From: Streptomyces sp. Ag109_O5-1
GTDB lineage: Bacteria > Actinomycetota > Actinomycetes > Streptomycetales > Streptomycetaceae
DNA length: 64,000 nt
Direction of reading: 5' to 3'
NCBI RefSeq assembly: GCF_003814875.1
Contig: NZ_RKQF01000001.1
Span: 7,998,001-8,062,000, forward strand
Below are positions 32,912-41,709 of this stretch, in pieces. A program made the translations under genes and the position numbers. The notes under the pieces are model-generated. The model ran no database searches. It worked only from the letters and a program-made list of their open reading frames with translations, and had not been told where the DNA came from. Position 1 is the stretch's first letter. Each line of letters opens with the position of its first letter.

Positions 32912-34054
32912 ATGCCCGAGCCCACGTCGCCCCTCCAGATCGGCCCCCACACCGTCCGGCCGCCGGTCGTCCTGGCCCCCATGGCCGGGATCACCAACGC
33001 GCCCTTCCGGACCCTGTGCCGGGAGTTCAGCGGCGGCAAGGGCCTGTTCGTCAGCGAGATGATCACGACCCGGGCGCTGGTCGAGCGCAACGAGAAGACC
33101 ATGCAGCTGATCCACTTCGACGCGACCGAGAAGCCGCGCTCGATCCAGCTGTACGGCGTCGACCCGGCCACCGTCGGCAAGGCCGTCCGCATGATCGCGG
33201 AAGAGGACCTGGCCGACCACATCGACCTGAACTTCGGCTGCCCGGTCCCCAAGGTGACGCGGAAGGGCGGCGGCTCGGCCCTCCCGTACAAGCGCAACCT
33301 GCTCCGCGCGATCCTCCGCGAGGCCGTCTCCGGCGCCGGGGACCTCCCGGTCACCATGAAGATGCGCAAGGGCATCGACGACGACCACATCACCTTCCTC
33401 GACGCCGGCCGGATCGCCGTCGAGGAGGGCGTCACCTCGATCGCCCTGCACGGCCGCACCGCCGCCCAGCACTACGGCGGAACCGCCGACTGGGAGGCCA
33501 TCGCCCGCCTCAAGGAACACGTCCCGGAGATCCCGGTCCTCGGCAACGGCGACATCTGGTCGGCCGAGGACGCGCTCAGGATGGTCCGCGAGACGGGCTG
33601 CGACGGAGTCGTGGTCGGGCGCGGGTGCCTGGGGCGGCCGTGGCTGTTCGCGGACCTGGTCGCCGCCTTCGAGGGCCGCGAACAGGAGATCCGGAAGCCG
33701 GCGCTCCGCGAGGTCGCCGACATCATGGTCCGGCACGCCACCCTGCTCGGCGAGTGGATCGGCGACGAGTCCAAGGGCGTCGTCGACTTCCGCAAGCATG
33801 TCGCCTGGTACCTGAAGGGCTTCGCCGTCGGCAGCGAGATGCGGGGGCGCCTCGCGATTACGTCGTCGCTGGCGGAACTCCGCGCGGGCCTCGACGAGCT
33901 GGACCTCGACCAGCCCTGGCCCACGGGCGCCGACGGGCCCCGCGGCCGTACGTCCGGCAACAACCGGGTGGTGTTGCCGGACGGCTGGCTGAAGGACCCC
34001 TACGACTGCGCCGGGATCGGCGAGGACGCCGAACTCGACACCTCCGGCGGCTGA
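32912..34054 (+). CDS. dusB: tRNA-dihydrouridine synthase
   Basis: A 380-residue FMN enzyme that reduces uridine in tRNA D-loops. Diagnostic motifs are VVLAPMAGITNAPFRTLC, SEMITTRALVERN, HIDLNFGCPVPKVTRKGGGSAL (catalytic Cys), ITFLDAGRIAVEEGVTSIALHGRT and GNGDIWSAEDA. The C-terminal helical tRNA-binding domain follows. ATG 32912 has GGAGG only one base away, so a slightly different start is possible. The symbol reflects the best-fitting subfamily, DusB; assignment among Dus paralogues is inferred. Confidence 0.9.
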   Translation: MPEPTSPLQIGPHTVRPPVVLAPMAGITNAPFRTLCREFSGGKGLFVSEMITTRALVERNEKTMQLIHFDATEKPRSIQLYGVDPATVGKAVRMIAEEDLADHIDLNFGCPVPKVTRKGGGSALPYKRNLLRAILREAVSGAGDLPVTMKMRKGIDDDHITFLDAGRIAVEEGVTSIALHGRTAAQHYGGTADWEAIARLKEHVPEIPVLGNGDIWSAEDALRMVRETGCDGVVVGRGCLGRPWLFADLVAAFEGREQEIRKPALREVADIMVRHATLLGEWIGDESKGVVDFRKHVAWYLKGFAVGSEMRGRLAITSSLAELRAGLDELDLDQPWPTGADGPRGRTSGNNRVVLPDGWLKDPYDCAGIGEDAELDTSGG

Positions 34055-34091
34055 GAAACCGCCGGTTCCACTTCGGCCGGTTCTTCCTCGG

Positions 34092-36209
34092 CTAGTTCTT
34101 CTTCGGGTGCGGGGTGGAGCCGTAGGCCGCGAGGAACTTGTCGCGGAACGCGCTCATCTTCCACACCGGGGCGTTGTGCGCCGGGCGCAGACCGTCGGTC
34201 CAGTTCCAGGAGTCGATCGCGTCCAGCACCTTCGGGTCCTTGGCGACGATCGAGATCGGCACATCACGGCTGGCGTGGTTGCCGCTGACCCGGGCGATCG
34301 GCTGGTGGTCGCCGAGGAAGACCAGGACCGTGTTGTCGTTGCCGTAGCGCTGCAGCCACTGGGTGAGCGCGGTCACCGTGTACTGCACCGACTTGCCGTA
34401 CTCCTGGCGGGACTTGGTGGTGTCGGCGATGACGTCGGACGCCTTGTTGCCGGCCTTCTGGATCGCGTTGAAGACCGAGCCGTCGCCCAGCTGGTCCCAC
34501 GGCACCATCTTCGGGATCGGCGCCCACGGCTGGTGGCTGGAGGTCAGGATCAGGAACGACATCCGCGACTTGCCGTCGGCCGGCTTCTTGCTGTGCACCC
34601 GCTCCTGGAACTGCTGCAGCGCGTACTGGTCGGGCATCGTCGACCAGCTGAACTTCGGTCCCTTGTAGCCGAGCTGGAAGGCGTTGTAGACCTTGTCGAG
34701 GCCGTAGAAGCTCTGCTCCGGCCAGCCCTTCTGGATACCCGGCATCACACCGACCGTGTCGAAGTCACCGGTCTTCTTGAACGCCTTGGTCAGACTGAGG
34801 TGGTCGCTGGCCATGACGGTCCGGTAGCGCTGCTGGTTGCTGACCCACAGCCCGGACATCGTCGTGGAGTGGCCGAGCCAGCTGCTGCCGCCGTACGTCG
34901 CCGACGTCAGCCAGCCGCTCTTCGCGGCGTAACCGGCCTTCTTCAGCATCGCCGTCTGCGCGTCCAGCGTCTTGTCGACACCGGGCGCCTCGATCGGGTC
35001 CTCGATCGCGCTGCGGCCGTAGCTCTCGATGAACGTGAAGATCATGTCCTTGCCGCGCAGGGCCGGCACCAGCTGTGAGCCCGGGGTGTTCCCGAAGGCG
35101 TCCACCTTGGCGACCTTCTGGAAGTCCGCCTCGTCGCGCAGCGTCGCCCGGACGGTCTGCACCTGCGTCTTGAGAACGGCGGTCGCCTTCTGCGAGGCGA
35201 GCGGCGCGCCGGTGAGCGACAGTCCGAGCGCGTTGCAGGTGATCCACACCGTGCCGACGATCAACGTGCCCCGGGTCGCCCGGCCGCGGCTGCGCGCCAG
35301 CTGGTTGGCGAGGCGCACGGCGGCCAGTGCGACGAGCCCGATCACCAGGAAGACCAGCAGCACCGCACCGACCGTGATCGCCAGCTCGGTGGTCGTGCCG
35401 AGGGTGTCCTGCAGATAGCCGCGGGCGTCGGGGAGCAGCGACCAGTCCAGGATGATGTTGAAGGGCCGGCCGAGATACTCCAGGAACCCGATGTTGAAGA
35501 CGTCCACGATGGCCAGTGCCCCCACCACCGCGCCGCCCAGCGCCGCCAGCACCAGCCGGGGCCGGCGCGGCAGGCTCAGCAGCACGACCGCCCCGATGAT
35601 CGCCTCGGCCGGAATCCGCACGAACATCGCCGGCTTCAGCCCGCCGATCGTGTTCGGCATCACCAGGCAGGCGTAGACGAGGAGGGCGGAGAGGATGGTG
35701 AGCGCGAGGGAGAAGGCACGCGCGGCGGAGGGGTGTTCGCTGCGCCGGCGCTGCCATATTCGGGGGCGCCGGGCCGGGGCGGATCCGGAACCGGCGGGGT
35801 CGGGGGCGGCGGGTTCGGGGGCGGCCTCCGCCTCCGGGGCGGCGGCTTCGTCGCCGACGGCCGCTTCGGCAGTGGCTTCGCCAGCGGCGTCGGCAGGGGC
35901 TTCCGAAGCCGCTTCGGCCACCGCTTCGGCGACGGTGGCCTCATCGGATGCGACGACTTCACCGGGTCCGGCTTCCGGGGCCGTGGCCTTTTCGGCTACG
36001 GCGGCCTCTTCGGGTACGTCTCCGGGAGCGACCGTTTCTTCGGGTGCGGCCTTCTCGCCTTCGGCCTCGGCCTGGGCGGCCTCGACCGGGGCCTCGGCCG
36101 CCGTACCCTCGACCTCTTCCGCCTTCTCGGCTTCCGTGGTCGTCGCGACCTCAGCCTCGGTCTCCCCGGCCGTACTGGATGACTGGCGTGTGCTCGTGTG
36201 CTGAGGCAA
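34092..36209 (-). CDS. LTA synthase-family sulfatase-fold phosphotransferase with acidic N-terminal extension
   Basis: A 705-residue membrane protein. After an Ala/Glu-rich disordered N-terminus (about residues 10-150), five membrane helices are visible, e.g. FSLALTILSALLVYACLVM and LAITVGAVLLVFLVIGLVAL. An extracellular sulfatase domain follows, with the nucleophile region IFTFIESYGRSAIEDP, STTMSGLW, LTSSHQPW and VLVFLGDHQP. It belongs with enzymes that move glycerol-phosphate, phosphoethanolamine or similar groups on the cell surface. TTG 36209 is the best start, preceded by GGAAGGACC. The substrate is unknown; streptomycete wall polymers are candidates. Confidence 0.85.
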   Translation of the reverse strand: MPQHTSTRQSSSTAGETEAEVATTTEAEKAEEVEGTAAEAPVEAAQAEAEGEKAAPEETVAPGDVPEEAAVAEKATAPEAGPGEVVASDEATVAEAVAEAASEAPADAAGEATAEAAVGDEAAAPEAEAAPEPAAPDPAGSGSAPARRPRIWQRRRSEHPSAARAFSLALTILSALLVYACLVMPNTIGGLKPAMFVRIPAEAIIGAVVLLSLPRRPRLVLAALGGAVVGALAIVDVFNIGFLEYLGRPFNIILDWSLLPDARGYLQDTLGTTTELAITVGAVLLVFLVIGLVALAAVRLANQLARSRGRATRGTLIVGTVWITCNALGLSLTGAPLASQKATAVLKTQVQTVRATLRDEADFQKVAKVDAFGNTPGSQLVPALRGKDMIFTFIESYGRSAIEDPIEAPGVDKTLDAQTAMLKKAGYAAKSGWLTSATYGGSSWLGHSTTMSGLWVSNQQRYRTVMASDHLSLTKAFKKTGDFDTVGVMPGIQKGWPEQSFYGLDKVYNAFQLGYKGPKFSWSTMPDQYALQQFQERVHSKKPADGKSRMSFLILTSSHQPWAPIPKMVPWDQLGDGSVFNAIQKAGNKASDVIADTTKSRQEYGKSVQYTVTALTQWLQRYGNDNTVLVFLGDHQPIARVSGNHASRDVPISIVAKDPKVLDAIDSWNWTDGLRPAHNAPVWKMSAFRDKFLAAYGSTPHPKKN

Positions 36210-36368
36210 CCCGGAGGTCCTTCCGTGCGAGACCCGTAAACGGAACCGGCGGGTCAACGCTGGGGAGGTCTGGACCCGTCGACCTCCCGTACGGCCTGCA
36301 CATAACCCATGTTCAGGCTTTTCGGCAAACACCGGGCAAACACAGCGGCCGACGGTGTTCACGCAACG

Positions 36369-38306
36369 CTACGCACCCCCGACAGCGGTCAACAGTGCCA
36401 GGGGAGCCGCCGCCGACCGCGATTCCCGCACACACGCATGCGGATAGGGCACCGGCTCCGGATGCGTGTCCCTCCCGTACCCGGCCAGCACCTCCGGCAG
36501 CCGGTGCCCGCCGGCGGTCGCCGCGTCCACCAGCCCGTGCGCCACGGCCCGGGCCTCGTCATGCAGCCCGTACCGCGCCAGCCCCAACGCGATCAGCGCG
36601 TTGTCATGCGGCCACACCGACCCCCGGTGATACGACAACGGGTGGTACGCGGCCTGCCCCGCGGCCAGCGTCCGCACCCCCCACCCCGAGAAGAAGTCCG
36701 GCTCCAGCAGCCGTCGGCCCACCTCCTCCCCGTACTCCTTGTCCAGCAACCCGGACCACAACAGGTGCCCCGCGTCCGAGGCGAGCGCGTCGACCTGCCG
36801 CCCCTCCCCGTCCAGGGCCAGCGCGGGAAAGGACGACTCCCGCATCCAGAAGTCCTGTTGGAAGCGGTCCCGCAGATCAGCGGCGGCCTGTTCGAGGAGC
36901 GCCGCGTACGTCTCGTCGGCCCACACCGTCCGCGCCACCCACGCGGTCCGCCGCAACGCGTCGTACGCGTACCCCTGCGCCCCCGCCGCCATCACGGTCC
37001 CCATCGGCCGGCTGCCGTCGGCGGAGCAGATCGCGCCGGGGGAGTCCTTCCAGTTCTGGTTGGCGAGCCCGCCCTTGTCCGCGCGGTAGACGAGATAGCC
37101 GCGCGAGGTCAGACCGCCGTGGTCGAGCATCCATCCGACGGCCGCGCGGGCGTTGCGTTCGAGGCGGCGGGCCGTCGCCAGGTCCCCGGTCTGTTCCACG
37201 TACGCGCCGAACAGGATCAGGAACAACGGCGTCGCGTCGACCGAGCCGTAGTAACGCCCGTACGGCACCTGCCCGAAGTGCGCCAGCTCCCCGTGCCGCA
37301 CCTCGTGCACGATCTTCCCGGGCTGGGCCACGGCGTTCGCGCCGGCCTCGGTCGCCTGGGTGGCGGCGAGCGCCGGGAGGGTGGCGGCGGCCAGCTGGGG
37401 GCGGTAGGGGAGGGCGAAGAGTGAGGTGAGCAGGGCGTCGCGGCCGAGCAGGGTGAGGAACCAAGGGGCGCCCGCGGCGGGGACCTTGAGCTTCTCGCCG
37501 TCCGGACCGGTGGCCGGCACCTGGAGCGAGGCGAGGTCGGCGAGGCCGCGGGCGCAGGCCGCCGCCAGCTCCGGCCAGCCGGTGGGGAAGGCGACGCCCT
37601 CCACGAACTCGCCTTCCATGGCCAGGAGTTGCTCGTTGAGCGCGGCCGGGTCGCGGGGCACGCGCAGGGCCCGCCGGTCGCCGTGCGGGCGTCCGATCAC
37701 CCGGAGGACCAGCTCGGTCGTGCCGTGCGGTTCCAGCTCCAGCGTCCACACCAGCCGCCGGGCGCCGGTCCCGGTCTCCTCGACGCCGTCCGGTGCGGGC
37801 TCGGTGGTGATGGTCGTACAGGACCGCCACTCGCCCCGGCGGTAGCCGAACTCCAGCCCGTCGTCGAGGACCTGCCGGGAGCGTACGGCCCCGGACTTCA
37901 CGTAGGTGCGGTGGTCGGCGCGGAGTTCGAACTGGTCGGTGAAGTCGGCGTCGGCGGTGATCGCGAGGCGGATCGTGGTCGGCACCGGACGGTTGCTGGT
38001 GACCCGCAGGGACTCCACGAACGAGCCGTCGCCGACCGCCTGTTCACGGAAGAGCGTGTGCGCGGGCGGTTCCTGGCGGCCGCCGCGCGGGACCAGGACG
38101 CAGCGCGCGCCGTCCCCGTCGGCGACCGGGGTGAGCACCTCCGGCAGCGCCCCGTCGACCGTCAGCTGCCAGCGGCTGAGATGCCGGGCGTCCCGTACGA
38201 ATAACCCGTCCGGGGAACCGCCGCCCCGGACGCCGCTGATGTCGCCGCGGTCGTCAACGGCGGCGAACGTCGCGCCGTGCACGAGCAGATGATGCCGGTC
38301 CGTCAT
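36369..38306 (-). CDS. Glycogen-debranching / amylo-alpha-1,6-glucosidase family protein
   Basis: The 645-residue cytosolic protein has an N-terminal beta-sandwich (residues about 1-230) with GLFVRDARHLSRWQLTVDG, then an (alpha/alpha)6 barrel. APWFLTLLGRDALLTSLFALP and YYGSVDATPLFLILFGAYVE carry the catalytic acids. NQNWKDSPGAICSADGS and YHRGSVWPHDNALIALGLARYG are also conserved. Family members act on alpha-glucans. It lies 63 bases downstream of the 38370-39920 gene on the same strand, and the pair is divergent from a ROK regulator. Confidence 0.87.
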   Translation of the reverse strand: MTDRHHLLVHGATFAAVDDRGDISGVRGGGSPDGLFVRDARHLSRWQLTVDGALPEVLTPVADGDGARCVLVPRGGRQEPPAHTLFREQAVGDGSFVESLRVTSNRPVPTTIRLAITADADFTDQFELRADHRTYVKSGAVRSRQVLDDGLEFGYRRGEWRSCTTITTEPAPDGVEETGTGARRLVWTLELEPHGTTELVLRVIGRPHGDRRALRVPRDPAALNEQLLAMEGEFVEGVAFPTGWPELAAACARGLADLASLQVPATGPDGEKLKVPAAGAPWFLTLLGRDALLTSLFALPYRPQLAAATLPALAATQATEAGANAVAQPGKIVHEVRHGELAHFGQVPYGRYYGSVDATPLFLILFGAYVEQTGDLATARRLERNARAAVGWMLDHGGLTSRGYLVYRADKGGLANQNWKDSPGAICSADGSRPMGTVMAAGAQGYAYDALRRTAWVARTVWADETYAALLEQAAADLRDRFQQDFWMRESSFPALALDGEGRQVDALASDAGHLLWSGLLDKEYGEEVGRRLLEPDFFSGWGVRTLAAGQAAYHPLSYHRGSVWPHDNALIALGLARYGLHDEARAVAHGLVDAATAGGHRLPEVLAGYGRDTHPEPVPYPHACVRESRSAAAPLALLTAVGGA

Positions 38307-38369
38307 CCCCGGTCCCCTCCTTTGTCTTCAGTTCGAACGTGCCGGTGTCCATGGGGACACGTGGTTTTG

Positions 38370-39920
38370 TCAGCTCTTGCCCAGGTTTTGGCGTTCGTCG
38401 TGTGGCGCACCGTGCGGCCCGGAGTGTGGTTCGCCGTGCGGTTCGCTGTGCGGCCCGGAGTGTGGTTCGTCGTGTGGCGCACCGTGCGGCCCGGAGTGTG
38501 GTTCGCCGTGCGGTTCGCTGTGCGGCCCGGAGTGTGGTTCGCCGTGCGGTGCCTGCCGCTGGTGGTGCAGGTCGAGCGCCAGCGCCGCCGTCCAGCTGAA
38601 TCCGGCCGCTCCGCACGCCTCGCCCGTGTACGGGTCGACGTACTCGGCGAACCCGCTCGCGTCGGCCGTCCGTACGAGCGCCTCGCACAGCGCGTCGGCC
38701 CGCTCCCGCTCGCCGTGCTCGCGCAGCCCGCGCTCCAGCAGCCAGCCGGTGTTGAACCAGGCGGGCCCGCGCCAGTAGCGGTGCGGGTCGAAGGCCTCGC
38801 CGAGCAGGTCGTAACTGGGGACGAGACGGGTGCCGGTGCCGAAGTGCGGGCCGCCCAGTGTGCGCACGAGCGCGGCGGCGATCTCGCGCGGCAGCTCGGG
38901 CAGGATCAGCGGGACCAGTCCGGAGACGCTGCGCTCGGGGATCGGGCCGCCACCTCGCAGGTCCCGGCAGAGGAAGATCTCCTTCTCCGGATCCCACAGC
39001 CGGTCCACCAGCGCCGCCGTCAGCCGCTCCGCCCGTGCGTGCCGGGCCGTGCCGGTCGCCCCCAGCTCCCGCGCGATCCGGGCGAGGGCGTGCTCGGAGG
39101 CGATGAGCAGCGCGTTGAAGGCGGGGTCCTCGACGGCGAACTCCCTGGTACGGTCCGCGTATCCGGCGTCCCGGTAGTCCGTCGCCAGCCGCACGTACCG
39201 CCCGTAGTCCAGATCCGTCGGCCGGTCCTCGGCGGCACCGTGGTCGAGGTCGGCACGCCGGAAGGAGCGCGCGGGCGCCGGGGTGACCCGGGCGAGGGGG
39301 GCGTCCCAGCAGGGGCTGTTGTCCATCCCCTGCTCCCAGGGGTGTACGACGGAGGCCAGACCGCCGCCGCCCAGGTCGCGCCGGTGCAGCAGATAGCGGT
39401 GCCAGGCGGCCAGGCGCGGGTAGACGTTCGCCAGGAAGCCGCGCGCCCGTGAGAGCCCCGGGTCGGCGCGGTGCACCAGCCAGGCCGCCAGCGCGTGCAC
39501 CGGTGGCTGCACGATCCCGGAGGTCTGTACGGTGCGCGGGGCGCCCGCAGCGCGCCCCGCGGTCGAGGAGCGCCAGAAGTCGGGGCTCGGGAAGTACGCG
39601 TCGAGGGGCACGGAGGGGTTGAACACGATGTGCGGGATCCGCCCGTCGGCCCACTGGGCGGCCAGCAGCGTCTCCAGCTCCGTCTGCGCGCGCAGCGGCG
39701 ACAGATGCCTGAGCCCGATCGCGATGAACGCCGAGTCCCACGACCACTGGTGCGGATACAGGCTCCGGGAGGGCACGGTCGAGGTGCCGGTCCAGTTGTC
39801 GTCGAGCACACGTGCGGCTCTGACGTGCAGGGACCGTGATCCGGCGGCAGGGGCGGACAGCGGATCGTATGCAATCTCGCGATCGAGCGCATGGGCTGTG
39901 AGCTGGGCAGTGCGATCCAC
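38370..39920 (-). CDS. MGH1-like (alpha/alpha)6 glycoside hydrolase with His-Pro repeat tail
   Basis: A 516-residue enzyme starting at GTG 39920 (GGAG six bases upstream). LYPHQWSWDSAFIAIGLRHL, WADGRIPHIVFNP, SGIVQPPVHALAAWLVHR, VHPWEQGMDNSPCWD and YWRGPAWFNTGWLLERGL match GH63-like mannosylglycerate or glucosyl hydrolases. The last 60 residues are a low-complexity tail of PHGE, PHSG, PHSE and PHGA tetrapeptides encoded by a 72-bp tandem repeat; this is not a normal part of the fold. It is the first gene of the two-gene hydrolase operon facing the ROK regulator. Confidence 0.85.
   Translation of the reverse strand: MDRTAQLTAHALDREIAYDPLSAPAAGSRSLHVRAARVLDDNWTGTSTVPSRSLYPHQWSWDSAFIAIGLRHLSPLRAQTELETLLAAQWADGRIPHIVFNPSVPLDAYFPSPDFWRSSTAGRAAGAPRTVQTSGIVQPPVHALAAWLVHRADPGLSRARGFLANVYPRLAAWHRYLLHRRDLGGGGLASVVHPWEQGMDNSPCWDAPLARVTPAPARSFRRADLDHGAAEDRPTDLDYGRYVRLATDYRDAGYADRTREFAVEDPAFNALLIASEHALARIARELGATGTARHARAERLTAALVDRLWDPEKEIFLCRDLRGGGPIPERSVSGLVPLILPELPREIAAALVRTLGGPHFGTGTRLVPSYDLLGEAFDPHRYWRGPAWFNTGWLLERGLREHGERERADALCEALVRTADASGFAEYVDPYTGEACGAAGFSWTAALALDLHHQRQAPHGEPHSGPHSEPHGEPHSGPHGAPHDEPHSGPHSEPHGEPHSGPHGAPHDERQNLGKS
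38400..38543 (-). repeat. 72-bp tandem repeat, two copies, coding for a His-Pro tail
   Basis: Bases 38400-38471 and 38472-38543 are copies of one 72-bp unit that differ at a single base near their ends. The unit is itself built of 12-bp sub-repeats, each encoding a PHxx tetrapeptide. The repetitive stretch extends to about 38394-38549. Because the unit is a multiple of three, copy-number changes keep the frame. Confidence 0.85.
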
Positions 39921-40040
39921 TCGGGGCTCCCCGAAGACGTCCGGCCGGCCGGGTTTGGCTGTGGCTACCGTAGGGTTACGTCTATTTAACACGCAAAACT
40001 CAATATGTAATGCAAGCTTGAGAAACACAAGGGGGTGCGC
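39921..40040. promoter_or_regulatory. AT-rich divergent control region between the hydrolases and the ROK gene
   Basis: The segment 39980-40025 (including CTATTTAACACGCAAAAC) is the most AT-rich stretch of its neighbourhood. CTCAA at 39999-40003 and TTGAG at 40018-40022 form an inverted repeat. ROK repressors bind AT-rich dyads in such gaps, so this is the probable operator; the exact boxes cannot be fixed by eye. Confidence 0.45.
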
Positions 40041-41270
40041 ATGACCGGACGTCCGGGGAGCACCGGCAGGACCGGCAGGGGCGGCGGCCAGGCGAGCGCC
40101 GGGGAACTGCTCGAACTGGTGCGCAGCGGACGGGCCGTGACGCGCGGTGCGCTCCAGCGGACCACCGGGCTCTCCCGCGCGACCGTCGGCCACCGCCTGG
40201 ACCGCCTGTTCCGCGCGGGCTGGCTGCGCGAGGGCGCCGGCGGCCCGGTCGACTCCCCGCTCGGCGGACGCCCTTCCATCACCCTTGAGTTCGACGACTC
40301 CCACGCGGTGGTGCTGGCCGCCGACCTGGAGACCCGCCATGCGCGGGCCGCCGTACTCTCCCTGACCGGCGAGATCCTCGCCGAGCACTCCGGCACGCTG
40401 GTCATCCAGGACGGCCCGGACGCCGTACTGGGCGAACTCGGCCGCTGGTTCGCCGAGTTGCTGGAGAAGGCTGGGCACCGGGCGGCGGAGGTGTGCGGGG
40501 TGGGCCTCGCGGTACCGGGCCCCGTCGACACCGAGACCGGCCGGGTCTTCCAGCCCCCGATCATGCCGGGCTGGGACGGCTACGACATAAGAGGCCGGAT
40601 GGCCAGGGCGTTCACGGAACACACGGGCGCACCGCCGGTCCCGGTCCTGGTCGACAACGACGCGAACCTGATGGCGTACGGGGAGCAGCGCGCCGGCCAC
40701 CCCGACTGCTCGGCGTTCGTCCTGGTCAAGGTCTCGACCGGTATAGGGGCCGGGGTCGTGGTTGACGGCTCGATCTACCGGGGCATCGACGGCGGCGCCG
40801 GGGACATCGGCCATATCCGGGTGGGCGCGGAGGCGCAGTGCCGCTGCGGTTCGTACGGCTGCCTCGCCGCCGTCGCGAGCGGTGGCGCCGTGGCCCGGAA
40901 GCTGGCGGAGTCCGGGGTTCCGGCGGCGTCCGGGTCGGATGTGCGGGACCTGCTCGCCTCGGGCCACCCGGAGGCGGCGGCGGTGGCGCGGGAGGCCGGC
41001 CGCATGGTCGGAGACGTCCTCGCGACGGTCGTGACTCTCCTCAACCCTGGCGTGCTGATGATCGCGGGCGATCTGGCGGGCACCCCGTTCCTCACCGGCG
41101 TACGGGAACTGCTCTACCAGCGGGCACTGCCCCGCTCCACCGCTCATCTGGACGTGGTCACCTCGCGGCTGGGGGAGCGGGCGGGGCTGATCGGGGCCGG
41201 GGCGCTGGTCGTGGAGCACCTGTACGCGCCGGAGCGGGTGGAGGAACGGCTGCTGGCGCTGGGCGTGTGA
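40041..41270 (+). CDS. ROK-family transcriptional regulator
   Basis: A 409-residue repressor. Residues about 20-85 are a winged HTH (ELLELVRSGRAVTRGALQRT, GLSRATVGHRLDRLFRAGWL). The C-terminal kinase-like fold carries VGLAVPGPVDTETGRV, DNDANLMAYGE and the ROK signature VKVSTGIGAGVVVDG. A zinc-binding cluster (GHIRVG, CRCGSYGCLAAVASG) follows. ATG 40041 follows AAGGGGG. It is divergent from two glycoside hydrolase genes, which it probably represses in the absence of a sugar ligand. Confidence 0.9.
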   Translation: MTGRPGSTGRTGRGGGQASAGELLELVRSGRAVTRGALQRTTGLSRATVGHRLDRLFRAGWLREGAGGPVDSPLGGRPSITLEFDDSHAVVLAADLETRHARAAVLSLTGEILAEHSGTLVIQDGPDAVLGELGRWFAELLEKAGHRAAEVCGVGLAVPGPVDTETGRVFQPPIMPGWDGYDIRGRMARAFTEHTGAPPVPVLVDNDANLMAYGEQRAGHPDCSAFVLVKVSTGIGAGVVVDGSIYRGIDGGAGDIGHIRVGAEAQCRCGSYGCLAAVASGGAVARKLAESGVPAASGSDVRDLLASGHPEAAAVAREAGRMVGDVLATVVTLLNPGVLMIAGDLAGTPFLTGVRELLYQRALPRSTAHLDVVTSRLGERAGLIGAGALVVEHLYAPERVEERLLALGV

Positions 41271-41373
41271 CCGGCGCGTGGGCGTGTGACCGGCACGTTG
41301 CGGTTCCGTTTTCCGGTCCGCGGCCCTGTCCGCATGGTGAACTCGGGCGGTCTGTGGCAGCGTGATTCTCGCC

Positions 41374-41506
41374 ACCCTTGATAAGGGTTGCGCTCAGATG
41401 AGCGGATCATGGGCGACTGCACTTCTCCAAGGGGTGGCACTGGGTGCCACCCCTTGATCGTTCATCGATCGAAATCAGACGTGCAGTCATGGCGCTCATC
41501 TGAGCG
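41374..41506. repeat. Nested inverted repeats in the ROK-ppdK intergenic region
   Basis: This lies within a 439-base gap (41271-41709) that has no gene. From outside in: CGCTCAGATGAGCG (41391-41404) with its complement CGCTCATCTGAGCG (41493-41506); GACTGCAC (41415-41422) with GTGCAGTC (41481-41488); and a 12-bp hairpin at 41428-41456. The two outer 14-mers are themselves near-perfect palindromes. A separate small hairpin ACCCTT-GAT-AAGGGT lies at 41374-41388. The whole may fold as a long cruciform-like stem or serve as paired protein-binding sites. The remaining stretch to ppdK has a possible TATGTT promoter box but nothing else recognisable. Confidence 0.6.
41428..41456 (+). terminator. Strong hairpin, likely terminator
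   Basis: CAAGGGGTGGCA (41428-41439) pairs perfectly with TGCCACCCCTTG (41445-41456) around CTGGG. It lies 157 bases after the ROK stop, so it may end that transcript or act within the nested repeat structure. Confidence 0.6.
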
Positions 41507-41709
41507 AAATAGTGTGGCGCTGAGCGAACTTGCGTTCAAGAAGTGAAAACACAATCGGGTATCCGCTTGCCAAGCTTTGACTTTCGATCCACTGGCGGAC
41601 GACTGGTTACGGGCGCATGACACACAAGTAGACGTACCCAGGCGCCTTCGATCTGGGTATGTTCCTCGCCGTCAGGGCAGCCACCGCGTCCTCGAGGGAG
41701 TCGAGACCC

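Noticed and set aside
38277..39452. Plus-strand frame across the tandem repeat (repeating VRPGVWFAVRFA)
   Set aside because: It is only the other strand of the 72-bp coding repeat; the minus-strand frame continues a real glycosidase.
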